From JAFAQB01 sp045808425 (GTDB lineage Archaea; Thermoproteota; Nitrososphaeria; Nitrososphaerales; Nitrososphaeraceae): 5,969 bases of DNA. The notes beneath the pieces are model-generated. The model worked only from the letters and a program-made list of their open reading frames with translations. It ran no database searches and was not told the origin of the DNA. Both the position numbers and the translations under genes were made by a program. This document shows positions 1-5,753 of this stretch, piece by piece (the first letter of the stretch is position 1; the number at the start of each line of letters is the position of its first letter). Location: the NCBI GenBank assembly GCA_045808425.1, contig JBJMFM010000034.1, forward strand, positions 1 through 5,969. The letters are read 5' to 3'.

Positions 1-1
1 T

Positions 2-193
2 CGGTGTCACATAGCCTTGTAGAATATCTTACAGAGAATAAGAGAATTCCTGTATGAATGGGATATCTTTCATCTGAAGGTGGCGCCACGTACAGAACTA
101 AATGATTTCCTAGAAGGAACGCCAGAGAAAATTAGATATGCTGTGAAGCCAGCTGCATTTTTCATACACCAACTAATTAACTGCACTCGTTAA
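2..193 (+). other. Possible remnant of an unidentified upstream coding region
   Basis: No intact gene is visible at the left end. In the second plus frame the sequence is open from 23 to the TAA at 191-193, without an ATG. It reads like genuine protein, with stretches such as EFLYEWDIFHLKVAP and EKIRYAVKPAAFFIHQL. The first frame is open from the window edge to the TGA at 55-57 and ends VEYLTENKRIPV. Joining the first frame to the second near base 44 would give one continuous protein tail, so a single-base frameshift is possible. The second-frame stretch lies in the same frame as the metallopeptidase remnant that follows, separated only by TAA 191-193. I do not recognise the family, and it does not resemble the N-terminal half of YgjP. 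It could be the true C-terminus of a gene beginning outside the window, or decayed DNA. Confidence 0.3.
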
Positions 194-211
194 TTATTGT
201 ATTTCATTAAT

Positions 212-541
212 ATGTGTAAACATTTTTATTTTATCTTTCAAAGAACTGTTTTTCAGCAGCCTGTATACACTGCTAAAAAAGTCGGGGTCAAGGTAGAAAG
301 GATTACAATAAAGCACCTAAAAAATAGGTGGGGCAGCATGACAAAACAAGGGTCAATTAACTTGAATGTAAACCTTCTAAAAGCTCCTGAAGATGTAATT
401 GATTATATAATCTTGCACGAACTCTGTCATCTGAAAATAAAGGAGCATTCTTATCATTACTGGGATCATGTACGTCGATACATGCCTAATTACCAAAAAA
501 AGATAGAATGGCTTAAAATAAGCGGAAATCATTTAATTTGA
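212..541 (+). CDS. YgjP-like (DUF45, M48-type) zinc metallopeptidase, C-terminal part only; probably truncated
   Basis: The 109-residue product matches the C-terminal half of the YgjP-like/DUF45 metallopeptidase family, which is usually about 230-240 residues. Seen in order, counting from the ATG at 212, are the family signature NRWGS (38-42), a GSINLN strand (47-52), the AP..VIDYIILHELCH block (58-73) with zinc motif H69-E70-x-x-H73, a third likely zinc ligand H79 in KEHS, and the closing MPNY...EWL segment (91-101). The N-terminal beta-rich half normally found before RWGS is absent, and the first 20 residues are hydrophobic and unlike the family. The start is uncertain: ATG 212 is preferred, and TTG 197 would add five residues after the in-frame stop at 191-193. 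I see no clear ribosome site or TATA box. The zinc centre is intact, so residual function is possible, but the simplest reading is a 5'-truncated remnant. Family genes often accompany type I restriction genes, which are not visible here. Confidence 0.75.
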   Translation: MCKHFYFIFQRTVFQQPVYTAKKVGVKVERITIKHLKNRWGSMTKQGSINLNVNLLKAPEDVIDYIILHELCHLKIKEHSYHYWDHVRRYMPNYQKKIEWLKISGNHLI

Positions 542-545
542 GATA

Positions 546-554
546 TTTTTGTTT
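546..554 (+). terminator. T-rich tract after the metallopeptidase remnant
   Basis: A run of five T, one G and three T begins five bases after the stop codon of the plus-strand gene, in the 61-base gap between two convergent genes. Archaeal terminators are often simple T-rich tracts without a hairpin. A second similar tract, TTGTTTTG, follows near 577-584, and both are followed by GCCCC. Assignment rests on position and composition only. Confidence 0.35.
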
Positions 555-602
555 GCCCCGAATTCCTTAAAGCAATTGTTTTGCCCCAGATTATGAAGTT
601 GA

Positions 603-1391
603 TTAAGTAGTACTAGAACCTACGCTTCCTTTAGGAGTTTGACCTGCTGTTAACTCTACAATCGAACCACTAATATACGTGGCATCAGCTCCATTCAGTC
701 TCATACTGTCCTGAGCTGGTGCAGGACCTATTAGTGTACCATCTATTCCTATTGGTCCTGTTATAGAATCACCATTGCAGTGTCCTGGCAATGTATCGTC
801 TAAGCTTGCATATTTTATCCAAGGTCCTTTTCCACCACCAGTAAAGTCATACCAAAATTCTACATGAACTCCATTTGGAATTCTCCATGAAGCTGTCTTT
901 ATGCCAATTGGTTTTCCTTGCGGAATTGGTGGAACGTCAGCATGTTGGTAACCACTACATGGATGATATTGTAGATGGGGTCCTTCTGTACGCATTGAAC
1001 GAAATCCACCATCGTATGGAACAGACGCCTCATACAGTCCTGAAGCTTGATCAGCATTACCATGTGAGCCAATCTTTGGACTCCACCATGGTTTATCTGT
1101 GCAGGACTGAGGATCGATAGCCTTGTTTAGAGTAAAGATCCAAGTTGATTCTCTATCTACCAGCGTATGTTCATTAGCTATATTGAATCTGATGCCATCT
1201 GATTCACAATTTTCTCCTGAAATATCCATTGCAGTAAACACTCTACCTCCTGGCTTTGGAGTATAGATTTGGGTAAAGCCTAGCTGATTTGAAAAAGGCT
1301 GTGGTGGAGCTTTTCTATAAATTAGATATACTGATACAGAGAGAATTAACAACATGGACAAAATTAATACGACATAGAAGGCCTTATTCAT
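603..1391 (-). CDS. Membrane-anchored extracellular lectin/polysaccharide-lyase-like protein
   Basis: The 262-residue protein has one N-terminal hydrophobic segment (about 5-25) followed by RK and a proline-rich stretch. It is probably a signal anchor or uncleaved signal with the rest outside. The domain from about 39 to 247 is homologous to the C-terminal domain of the 3353-4609 protein. Shared landmarks are YTPKPGG (43-49) plus MDIS (55-58), QYHP (141-144), QGKPIGIK (158-165), a W180...WIK193 segment, Cys205-x-G, and RLNGAD (231-236) leading to a final SIVEL strand. Four cysteines (62, 97, 145, 205) could form disulfides. The pattern suggests a concanavalin-A-like beta-sandwich that binds or cleaves polysaccharide, but no catalytic residues can be assigned. 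A TAG lies directly before the ATG, which fixes the start. There is no Shine-Dalgarno site. It lies 87 bases downstream of the matrixin gene on the same strand, so co-transcription is likely, although a weak TTAATA about 25 bases before the start could give its own promoter. Confidence 0.8.
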   Translation of the reverse strand: MNKAFYVVLILSMLLILSVSVYLIYRKAPPQPFSNQLGFTQIYTPKPGGRVFTAMDISGENCESDGIRFNIANEHTLVDRESTWIFTLNKAIDPQSCTDKPWWSPKIGSHGNADQASGLYEASVPYDGGFRSMRTEGPHLQYHPCSGYQHADVPPIPQGKPIGIKTASWRIPNGVHVEFWYDFTGGGKGPWIKYASLDDTLPGHCNGDSITGPIGIDGTLIGPAPAQDSMRLNGADATYISGSIVELTAGQTPKGSVGSSTT

Positions 1392-1478
1392 CTATGGTAG
1401 TCCAGTTATCGCTATTAAGTGAGTATACAGTGTCCTGTGCAAAATCGACTGAATGTCCAGTACTTTCCACAATACAAG

Positions 1479-2204
1479 TCAGCATCTGAGAATTTGCGGC
1501 GGCGTACCATGAGTACTGCTATTGGCTTCTTCTATACCACTAATATCACATTGCGATATGTCAGTACTACCCGTAAGAACTGGTGACATAAGATCACCAA
1601 TAAAATTTGTATGCCCGATTCCATACGCATGTCCAATTTCATGCTTTGCTATTGATTCTAATCCAATTGAGCTAATTGAATTTCCAAGAGCTTTTGTAGA
1701 TATAGTTATATCTACATGAGTTATAAAACCTCTGGAATCAAAACTAATTTGTGATTCTCCTGGCGCTATTAATTTGATGTTTTTTCCAGCTGATGGCTTA
1801 GGCCCACCCATACTAATAGCATGACTTACTTTTGGTGCCTTGGAATTTGTGCTTATGTCTATATCTGCATTGCTATCAGTAACTTCTTGAAGTTTTATGT
1901 TTGAGATTTTTGAATTCCATTCATCTATGGCTTGATGTACTGCCTGTATGACTTTTGGATTGGCACTGTCGTCTATTCTATAAGTTAGTACCCCATTGGC
2001 AATTTCATTACCCCAAGAACAGCAAATCTGTATTCCATTTCCTCCTGTAGCTTTCTGTAGTCCTAATGATGAATGCACTGCAGCAGCATTTGCGTATTGA
2101 TTAAAAAAATAATAATGCGATAATGAAAAATAAGATACTAGTATTATGGGAGTCAGAATAGATACTGATATAGTGTTTAGTAACAAATTATGATATGGCT
2201 TCAT
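1479..2204 (-). CDS. Exported matrixin-like (metzincin, M10-type) zinc metalloprotease
   Basis: This 241-residue protein carries a classic metzincin zinc site, HEIGHAYGIGH (188-198), with ligands H188, H192 and H198, catalytic E189 and the conserved glycine G195. The methionine turn follows as DLMSP (Met206). An N-terminal hydrophobic stretch (about 7-35) ends in YANAAA (37-42), a plausible signal-peptidase site, so the enzyme should act outside the cell on proteins. The catalytic domain appears to start at GVLTYRID (71-78) with the usual helix containing DEWN (94-97). No cysteine-switch propeptide (PRCGxPD) is seen between signal and domain, so activity is probably not controlled that way. 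Cysteines 61, 62, 219 and the very last residue, 241, could pair in disulfides. The 603-1391 gene follows 87 bases downstream on the same strand. A TATA-like box 27 bases upstream of the ATG suggests leaderless transcription. The family assignment is secure and the substrate unknown. Confidence 0.88.
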   Translation of the reverse strand: MKPYHNLLLNTISVSILTPIILVSYFSLSHYYFFNQYANAAAVHSSLGLQKATGGNGIQICCSWGNEIANGVLTYRIDDSANPKVIQAVHQAIDEWNSKISNIKLQEVTDSNADIDISTNSKAPKVSHAISMGGPKPSAGKNIKLIAPGESQISFDSRGFITHVDITISTKALGNSISSIGLESIAKHEIGHAYGIGHTNFIGDLMSPVLTGSTDISQCDISGIEEANSSTHGTPPQILRC

Positions 2205-2224
2205 TGCACCAATTATTACATTTC

Positions 2225-2237
2225 AAATATATGTAAA
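2225..2237 (-). promoter_or_regulatory. TATA box for the matrixin-like protease gene
   Basis: On the minus strand this reads TTTACATATATTT, centred about 27 bases before the ATG at 2204. That is the spacing expected of an archaeal TATA box when transcription begins at or next to the start codon. The only purine-rich match to the anti-Shine-Dalgarno sequence, GGTG, ends just two bases before the ATG and is too close to work as a ribosome site. This also favours a leaderless mRNA. Confidence 0.55.
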
Positions 2238-2369
2238 TAAGCCTTAATTACCAAGGTTTACTAAGAGTACTAGGTAGGCTTTGGAATTTGCAAATCATAA
2301 CATAGTGTGTATTCTGTGCATAATGACCTGAACACATGAGTCACGATAGAAAAATCCCTTTCCCGACTC

Positions 2370-2447
2370 CTAGGTTAATGGCATATTCCTTTGGCAGCAC
2401 AACGCAAAACGAAGCAGTGCCGACAATCCCAACAGTGCGATAGTCAT
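2370..2447 (-). other. Possible short minus-strand ORF or small RNA locus
   Basis: On the minus strand an ATG at 2447 opens a 25-codon frame beginning MTIALLGLSALLRFA and ending at a TAG (2370-2372). About 25 bases before the ATG lies an A/T-rich element, TACAAAATAA, at a leaderless-promoter distance. A T5 run (minus strand, 2350-2354) lies just beyond the stop. Promoter-like element, body and T-run together look like a short transcription unit of about 100 bases, but each part is weak alone. The peptide is hydrophobic like a truncated signal sequence, so it may also be a gene remnant. Confidence 0.2.
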
Positions 2448-2540
2448 AGTTGTGTTTAGAGCTTATTTTGTATTCGTGCTCAGAATTTTGGTTCTTTTTA
2501 TAGTCATGCTATCCTTATTACTCATTATCATTTTAGTAAT

Positions 2541-2553
2541 TGTTATAAGTAAC
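2541..2553 (+). promoter_or_regulatory. TATA-like box for the 2579-3148 gene
   Basis: TTATAAG (2543-2549) lies about 30-36 bases before the ATG at 2579. This is compatible with an archaeal TATA box and a leader of only a few bases. No Shine-Dalgarno site is present before the ATG. The element overlaps the left arm of the inverted repeat described separately. Confidence 0.4.
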
Positions 2554-2575
2554 TTAGTTATGTAACTGTTACTTA
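2546..2575. promoter_or_regulatory. Nested inverted repeat, candidate operator
   Basis: An exact 8-base inverted repeat, TAAGTAAC (2546-2553) and GTTACTTA (2568-2575), encloses a second one, AGTTA/TAACT (2556-2560 and 2563-2567). The two centres are within one base of each other. The element begins inside the TATA-like box and ends three bases before the ATG at 2579. A protein bound there would block the basal transcription machinery, which is how many archaeal repressors work. Operator function is inferred from geometry only. Confidence 0.4.
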
Positions 2576-2578
2576 GAA

Positions 2579-3148
2579 ATGGTTCAAGATAAATTACAAG
2601 CCCAAAAATGTTACCTACCAGATGACATAGTTGTCAATTATATGCGTGAAAAGCTACATAAGGAACCAAAGAGTGGCGAAACGCCTGGTAACTTAAGGAA
2701 ACGGAAGATTGATGCTTTAGACAGGATTTTCAAATCTATGGCAAACCTGACATTCTTTTTTGAATGTATAGCAAACTATCCCGACATAGAGGACCTTTTT
2801 CATGATGATATCAAGGATTTGCTAGGCGTAAGACGTAATGATACATATAATCAGCAATATGGATTTATGCTTTCTAATTTATTATACAATATTTTGATAG
2901 TTAAAAGAACTGAAAATGGTTACAATGATTTCAGGTTAATGTTAAATGAAATTCTACAGCTGATTGTATGGAATAAAGCATCTGAAACTATAAGTGACGT
3001 ATTTAAAACAGGAGCAGCAAAAGAGGCAGTATCAATGGACTTTGATAGGGTAAAGGCTTGGACGGGAATGTTAGCTTATAGTGTAGGACCAGAAGATAAT
3101 AAACCTAGGAGGACTTTTAATTTCCAAACTGAAGAGCTGCTTAAATAG
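2579..3148 (+). CDS. Hypothetical protein, probably cytosolic and mostly alpha-helical
   Basis: I do not recognise this 189-residue protein. It has no signal peptide, membrane segment, cysteine metal site or clear helix-turn-helix. The N-terminal 50 residues are charged, with a basic patch NLRKRK (38-43). The middle reads as amphipathic helices: LDRIFKSMANLTFFFECIANY (47-67), then FHDDIKDLLGV (74-84), and FMLSNLLYNILIVKR (96-110) followed by FRLMLNEILQLIVWN (118-132). The C-terminus is polar and ends in EELLK. There are only two cysteines (11 and 63). The ATG at 2579 is the first in frame after the promoter-like region and has no ribosome site, so leaderless or short-leader translation is likely. 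A nested inverted repeat lies immediately upstream, suggesting that the gene is regulated. It stands alone, with 204 bases before the next plus-strand gene. The codon pattern and length support a real gene, but the function is unknown. Confidence 0.75.
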   Translation: MVQDKLQAQKCYLPDDIVVNYMREKLHKEPKSGETPGNLRKRKIDALDRIFKSMANLTFFFECIANYPDIEDLFHDDIKDLLGVRRNDTYNQQYGFMLSNLLYNILIVKRTENGYNDFRLMLNEILQLIVWNKASETISDVFKTGAAKEAVSMDFDRVKAWTGMLAYSVGPEDNKPRRTFNFQTEELLK

Positions 3149-3291
3149 AAATCTACTTGCTAATCATATGGGTGGATTATCAGAAAATATTTTATAACAT
3201 ACAAAATGTCTGATAGCTTTACGTTCTATTGATGCTATCCTTATAGTATGTATTTTGAGTGTTTAATGCATAATCGATTAGAATATCCTCG

Positions 3292-3351
3292 AATATATAA
3301 TATATATTAATTATCATATCAAATTATATATATAACTATTTATATTTATAG
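3292..3351 (+). promoter_or_regulatory. Very AT-rich promoter with TATA box for the large secreted protein
   Basis: The last 60 bases before the ATG at 3353 are almost entirely A and T, with several TATATA runs. The best-placed box is TTATATATATAA (3324-3335), centred about 25 bases before the start codon, so the transcript is probably leaderless. No Shine-Dalgarno site exists. The stacked TATA runs near 3295-3310 could give alternative starts or simply ease DNA melting. Confidence 0.6.
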
Positions 3352-3352
3352 A

Positions 3353-4609
3353 ATGCAATCTCACTTGTCAATGACTATAGTAATCTCAAAAATTGCGATT
3401 GTTATTGCTGCTATGACGTTAGATGTCATATTATTGGGATACTTACCAAACCTATCTTTAGGTCAAGCAATACCATTTCTGCCAGAAGCAGACAGCAATA
3501 TCGTCACTTCTAGTAGAAATCATACCATCATACAGTCTAATGATAGTAATAATACTAAAAGCGAACAGAATAACAAGCCATTATTCACAGGAAAATCCAA
3601 CTCCTCTTTACATCCTTTGAATAATAGTAATAATAATGGTAACAGTGACACAACAAATACAACAAAATTATTACCGTCAAAAGTAAATAATATTACTACT
3701 GTTAGTGCTACTATTACTAAGACTACAAATCTCTCTAATACTAAAAACCTGGACAAATTTGGTATATCAAAGCTTTATCCTACGAAGCCAAATGGAGAAG
3801 AATGGTATATGGATATGAGCAATCCTACAAGTGACCCCAGGTTTAACTTTAACGACCAATTCAAACACACAAAAGGGTCCTCTTCTGATTCAAAATTCAT
3901 TTTTAACAGAAATCCTGATGGTTCATGGAATGTAGCTTCATCAGAGGTAAGATTAGAAGCTTATACTTCAGCAGGCTATGACCAAAGTAAAATAGTCACA
4001 TATAATCAGCGAGAATTAGCAGCTAAAGGATACATGCAATCGCCTAACGATTGGAAAAATGTGGAAATTACTGGTTATGTGAAATATAATTCAGGCAAGT
4101 CCGATGAAAATTTTGATTGGTATGCAAGAGGGGGAAAACATACAGATGATAATAAAGGATGTGAGGGGACAGCATATAAAGGAGATTTATATTATTCAGG
4201 CAATTCTGAATTTGGAAAGGAGCAATCGCATCCACATGGTTTTATTAGTACAGATACAAAGCTAAATGCAGTCTCTCCACTACAGGGCAAATGGATTGGT
4301 TTTAAATTCGTAATGTACAACTTGCCACCAAAAATTGGAAATATTACCATGACTACTGCTACTACGGCTAACACACCTGTAAAGCTGGAAAACTGGATTA
4401 ATGAAAATGCTGATGGTAAAACATGGACAAAGATAGATGAGAAGATTGATTATGGTGGATGGGGTAAAAGCGGTAATCGTTGTGGAGGAACTCAAGACCA
4501 AATAATTACATGGGGGGGCCCAATTGCCACATTTAGATGGGATAATGCAGACAGTGTAGATATAAAGAACTTTAGTGTTAGGGAGATTCAGCTACCTGTC
4601 CCAAAATGA
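3353..4609 (+). CDS. Secreted lectin/polysaccharide-lyase-like protein with a Ser/Thr/Asn-rich linker
   Basis: The 418-residue protein has three parts. An N-terminal hydrophobic signal or anchor spans about 8-32. A low-complexity linker (about 48-132) rich in Asn, Ser and Thr carries eight N-x-S/T sequons between residues 56 and 128, which points to a glycosylated surface stalk. A globular domain (about 136-414) includes YPTKPNG (142-148) plus MDMS (153-156), a WKNVEITGYVKY strand (234-245), a YARGGKH segment (257-263), CEGTAYKGDLYYSG (270-283), QSHPHGF (291-297), QGKWIGFK (311-318), Cys377-Gly-Gly and a closing FRWDNAD...FSVREI strand (394-412). The aromatic, glycine-rich beta pattern suggests a concanavalin-A-like sandwich binding or cutting polysaccharide. 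That is an inference, and an active site cannot be assigned. Two cysteines (270, 377) may form one disulfide. The domain is homologous to the 603-1391 protein, which lacks the linker. The ATG at 3353 fits the TATA spacing. Confidence 0.85.
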   Translation: MQSHLSMTIVISKIAIVIAAMTLDVILLGYLPNLSLGQAIPFLPEADSNIVTSSRNHTIIQSNDSNNTKSEQNNKPLFTGKSNSSLHPLNNSNNNGNSDTTNTTKLLPSKVNNITTVSATITKTTNLSNTKNLDKFGISKLYPTKPNGEEWYMDMSNPTSDPRFNFNDQFKHTKGSSSDSKFIFNRNPDGSWNVASSEVRLEAYTSAGYDQSKIVTYNQRELAAKGYMQSPNDWKNVEITGYVKYNSGKSDENFDWYARGGKHTDDNKGCEGTAYKGDLYYSGNSEFGKEQSHPHGFISTDTKLNAVSPLQGKWIGFKFVMYNLPPKIGNITMTTATTANTPVKLENWINENADGKTWTKIDEKIDYGGWGKSGNRCGGTQDQIITWGGPIATFRWDNADSVDIKNFSVREIQLPVPK

Positions 4610-4637
4610 TAGAAATTAGATAATGGAATAACGAATA

Positions 4638-4838
4638 GTGTTCCTAAATTTGCTTATCAGCATAGATTTCTCTTCGTTCATATTCCTTTTTTGTGTAATA
4701 TGGGCAATAGTCAATTACGCAATGTACCTGTATGATTTGTATTTTCAGAGTATAATGCTATTCAAATATGGAGATTTAGAGTGGTATCGTCATCGTTACA
4801 CAAAAGAACACAAACCGTGCAAGTTGGACATCACATAA
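4638..4838 (+). CDS. Possible small membrane protein
   Basis: This 66-codon frame begins with GTG 29 bases after the previous stop and ends in TAA. Residues 1-42 are strongly hydrophobic with aromatics (SFIFLFCVIWAIVNYAMYLY), enough for one membrane span or a hairpin. The remaining 24 residues are polar and charged (YGDLEWYRHRYTKEHKP), a typical cytoplasmic tail. There is no ATG before codon 29 and no clear TATA box or ribosome site, so expression would depend on a GTG start or on read-through from the upstream gene. An AT-rich intergenic region can produce such a frame by chance. I do not recognise the protein. Confidence 0.35.
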   Translation: MFLNLLISIDFSSFIFLFCVIWAIVNYAMYLYDLYFQSIMLFKYGDLEWYRHRYTKEHKPCKLDIT

Positions 4839-4890
4839 TACTTTGGATAGGTATATTGCATACACGATGTAGAATTTGTACATGCGTAAC

Positions 4891-4918
4891 GGTTATTTCA
4901 CATTGCTCAATATATATT
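4891..4918 (+). promoter_or_regulatory. Promoter region of the SIMPL-domain gene
   Basis: Two A/T-rich elements lie before the ATG at 4926. GGTTATTTCA (4891-4900) is centred about 30 bases upstream and would suit a leaderless or near-leaderless transcript. AATATATATTG (4909-4919) is a better TATA sequence, but its centre is only about 12 bases upstream and would place the start of transcription inside the coding region. The first is preferred because of spacing. Confidence 0.4.
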
Positions 4919-4925
4919 GCATATT

Positions 4926-5753
4926 ATGCCTTTGAACAACAATAACAGATTATTAAAATTCACCTTGATTGGATTGAGTTTGTCACTTTCTGGATTGTTT
5001 GCTTGTATGTTTTTTTCAAGTAATAATAATACTGCATTTGCTCAACAACAACGACAATTAGAACAACAACTACAAACCTTAAATCCATCTCAGAATATTA
5101 CGACGACTAATGCTACTAATACGCTATCACTTATAGGTACTGCTACTACTACAGTAAAACCTGACAAAGTAACGGTATCGTTAGGGGTCGAAACAACCAA
5201 CAAGACAGCAAACATGGCATTAGTTGGAAATTCAAAAATAATGAACCAAGTAATTGATGCGTTAAAAGTAGCTGGTGTTAAAGATAATGAAATTAGTACG
5301 TCGTCATTTAGCATATCACCAACTTATAATTATTCGGAACCTTCAGTTGCAAGCAGAATAACGGGATTTACAGTATCTAACACAATACAAATACAAAGTA
5401 CAGAAATAAACAATACATCAAAATGGATTGATACCGCTATCGATGCAGGTGCAAATATAGTAAACAGAATTGACTTTGCGTTATCTGATAAAAAGTTAGA
5501 AGAGGCTAAAAATACTCTCATAAAGCAAGCCATGCAAGATTCAAGAGCTAAAGCCGATATTGTTGCTTCTACAGTTGGGATGAAAGTAGTAGGAATAAGG
5601 TCAATTAGCCTCAATGAGCTTCCAGTTCAACCTCCTCCTACTCCTATCCCATTGGCAAAACAGTCGCTAGCAGCAGAAGCCAGACCAACGCCTATTGTAT
5701 CAGGACAAGAAGAGGTCACTACCAATATAGGTGTCATATTTCTAATTCAATGA
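4926..5753 (+). CDS. Exported SIMPL-domain (DUF541, YggE/BP26-like) protein
   Basis: The protein belongs to the SIMPL/DUF541 family, which includes bacterial YggE and BP26/Omp28. These are periplasmic or surface proteins linked to oxidative-stress tolerance and forming oligomeric rings in some members. The molecular role in archaea is unknown. From ATG 4926 it has 275 residues. It carries a signal peptide with hydrophobic core about 9-30 and a likely cleavage after AFA (37-39), a Gln/Asn/Thr-rich spacer (40-66), and a SIMPL domain (67-275). The domain shows the usual opening LIGTATTTVKPDKVTVSLGV (69-88), then DALKVAGVKDNEISTSSFSI (111-130), GFTVSN (147-152), the AIDAGANIVNRIDFALSD segment (171-188), the A.ADIVASTVGMKVVGI helix-strand (208-224) and the final TTNIGVIFLIQ strand. 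Length is normal and the frame is intact. A TTG at 4917 is an in-frame alternative adding three residues, but the ATG gives a more typical signal start. The gene appears to be transcribed alone. Confidence 0.9.
   Translation: MPLNNNNRLLKFTLIGLSLSLSGLFACMFFSSNNNTAFAQQQRQLEQQLQTLNPSQNITTTNATNTLSLIGTATTTVKPDKVTVSLGVETTNKTANMALVGNSKIMNQVIDALKVAGVKDNEISTSSFSISPTYNYSEPSVASRITGFTVSNTIQIQSTEINNTSKWIDTAIDAGANIVNRIDFALSDKKLEEAKNTLIKQAMQDSRAKADIVASTVGMKVVGIRSISLNELPVQPPPTPIPLAKQSLAAEARPTPIVSGQEEVTTNIGVIFLIQ

Larger units (their letters stand above)
2205..2578. other. 374-base divergent intergenic region
   Basis: This stretch separates divergently transcribed genes and has no long open frame. Its left end holds the protease promoter. 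Its centre (about 2376-2440) is noticeably richer in G+C than the flanks and contains a possible short minus-strand ORF. Its right end (2543-2575) holds a TATA-like box and a nested inverted repeat for the downstream gene. The region is long for a compact archaeal genome, which leaves room for regulation or for a decayed gene. Confidence 0.6.

Noticed and set aside
875..1120. Plus-strand open frame of 81 codons
   Set aside because: It lies wholly antisense to the lectin-like gene at 603-1391, has no promoter-like element and resembles no known protein.
1289..1489. Plus-strand open frame of 66 codons
   Set aside because: It is antisense to the start of the 603-1391 gene and the 3' end of the protease gene. 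Its composition follows from the reverse of the membrane segment.
2378..2443. Plus-strand 21-codon frame beginning MAYSFGSTTQ
   Set aside because: It is short and has no promoter at a suitable distance. It overlaps the opposite frame that has slightly better flanking signals.
2506..3244. 13-base direct repeat ATGCTATCCTTAT at 2506-2518 and 3232-3244, each upstream of a plus-strand gene
   Set aside because: One repeat of this length in about 6 kb of AT-rich DNA is not surprising by chance, and the distances to the start codons differ (about 60 and 108 bases).
3520..3756. Minus-strand frame rich in Val and Leu that resembles a membrane protein
   Set aside because: It is the reverse complement of the Asn/Thr/Ser-rich linker, whose AAT/ACT-type codons read as hydrophobic residues on the other strand.
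5090..5614. Two minus-strand frames inside the SIMPL gene
   Set aside because: The SIMPL domain is intact and recognisable on the plus strand, and the reverse frames have no start signals or family resemblance.
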